A DNA stretch of 5,826 nucleotides. It comes from Bacillota bacterium (lineage in GTDB: Bacteria > Bacillota > Bacilli > Lactobacillales > Enterococcaceae). The position numbers and the translations under genes were made by a program. The stretch is taken from positions 1 to 5,826 of the forward strand of contig JAEWFE010000295.1 of NCBI GenBank assembly GCA_023389005.1. The letters run 5' to 3'. Positions 5,776-5,826 of the stretch are shown here, piece by piece (position 1 is the stretch's first letter; every line of letters starts with the position of its first letter). The notes under the pieces are model-generated. The model was not told where the DNA came from, ran no database searches, and saw only the letters and a list, made by a program, of their open reading frames with translations.

Positions 5776-5781
5776 CCTCCT
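5776..5781 (-). promoter_or_regulatory. Strong ribosome binding site of fba
   Basis: A perfect AGGAGG lies 8 nt upstream of the fba ATG, which fixes the start and fits high expression. Confidence 0.9.
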
Positions 5782-5804
5782 AAGTATTAGAAAAACTTTT
5801 ATTT

Positions 5805-5821
5805 GTTAAGCTGTACTTAAC
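5805..5821. repeat. Short inverted repeat upstream of fba
   Basis: GTTAAG and CTTAAC form 6-bp arms separated by CTGTA, centred about 45 nt upstream of the fba start. It could be an operator, part of the promoter region or a small leader hairpin. The promoter itself is not resolved because the window ends five bases later. Confidence 0.45.
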
Positions 5822-5826
5822 CAACA

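Overview
The window reads as chromosomal DNA of a low-GC Gram-positive bacterium. Rho, Fba, MurA2 and L31 look like Lactobacillales proteins, most likely from an Enterococcaceae-type genus; this is a judgement from remembered protein sequences, not from a search. Most of the window is a housekeeping block on the minus strand, running right to left as fba, a gntR-family regulator, murA2, rho and rpmE2. It resembles the Bacillus subtilis order fbaA ... murAB ... rho-rpmE, with a GntR/UTRA regulator between the aldolase and the cell-wall gene. I see no transposon, CRISPR array, tRNA or rRNA.

Positions 1-671 (plus strand): the 3' end of a DUF898-like membrane protein gene, followed by three very short ORFs, each with a predicted membrane segment (58, 50 and about 36 codons). 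Spacing is tight (24 nt, 23 nt, then a 4-nt overlap), so they look like one transcript. None was recognised. This is the least explained part of the window.

Positions 672-1189: the convergent junction, with an intrinsic terminator serving rpmE2 at 746-781, then rpmE2 (zinc-free type B L31) and its own strong promoter placed directly behind the rho stop codon. Positions 1190-3770: rho and murA2 form a tight pair. The rho ribosome binding site lies in the last two codons of murA2, and the best rho start is a GTG 7 nt past the murA2 stop. Positions 3771-3961 hold a candidate murA2 promoter and the gntR terminator. Positions 3962-4675 encode the regulator, which has its own promoter (4744-4773) and terminator and so looks like an independent one-gene unit. 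Positions 4836-5767 hold the fba terminator and fba, a glycolytic gene with a perfect Shine-Dalgarno. A small inverted repeat lies upstream of fba, next to the window edge.

Functionally the block joins central glycolysis (Fba), the first committed step of peptidoglycan synthesis (MurA2), transcription termination (Rho) and a ribosomal protein (bL31). They are grouped by conserved synteny rather than as one pathway. I find no convincing new system. The points most worth checking are the tiny membrane ORF cluster with its CTG/TGA overlap and the target of the inserted GntR regulator.
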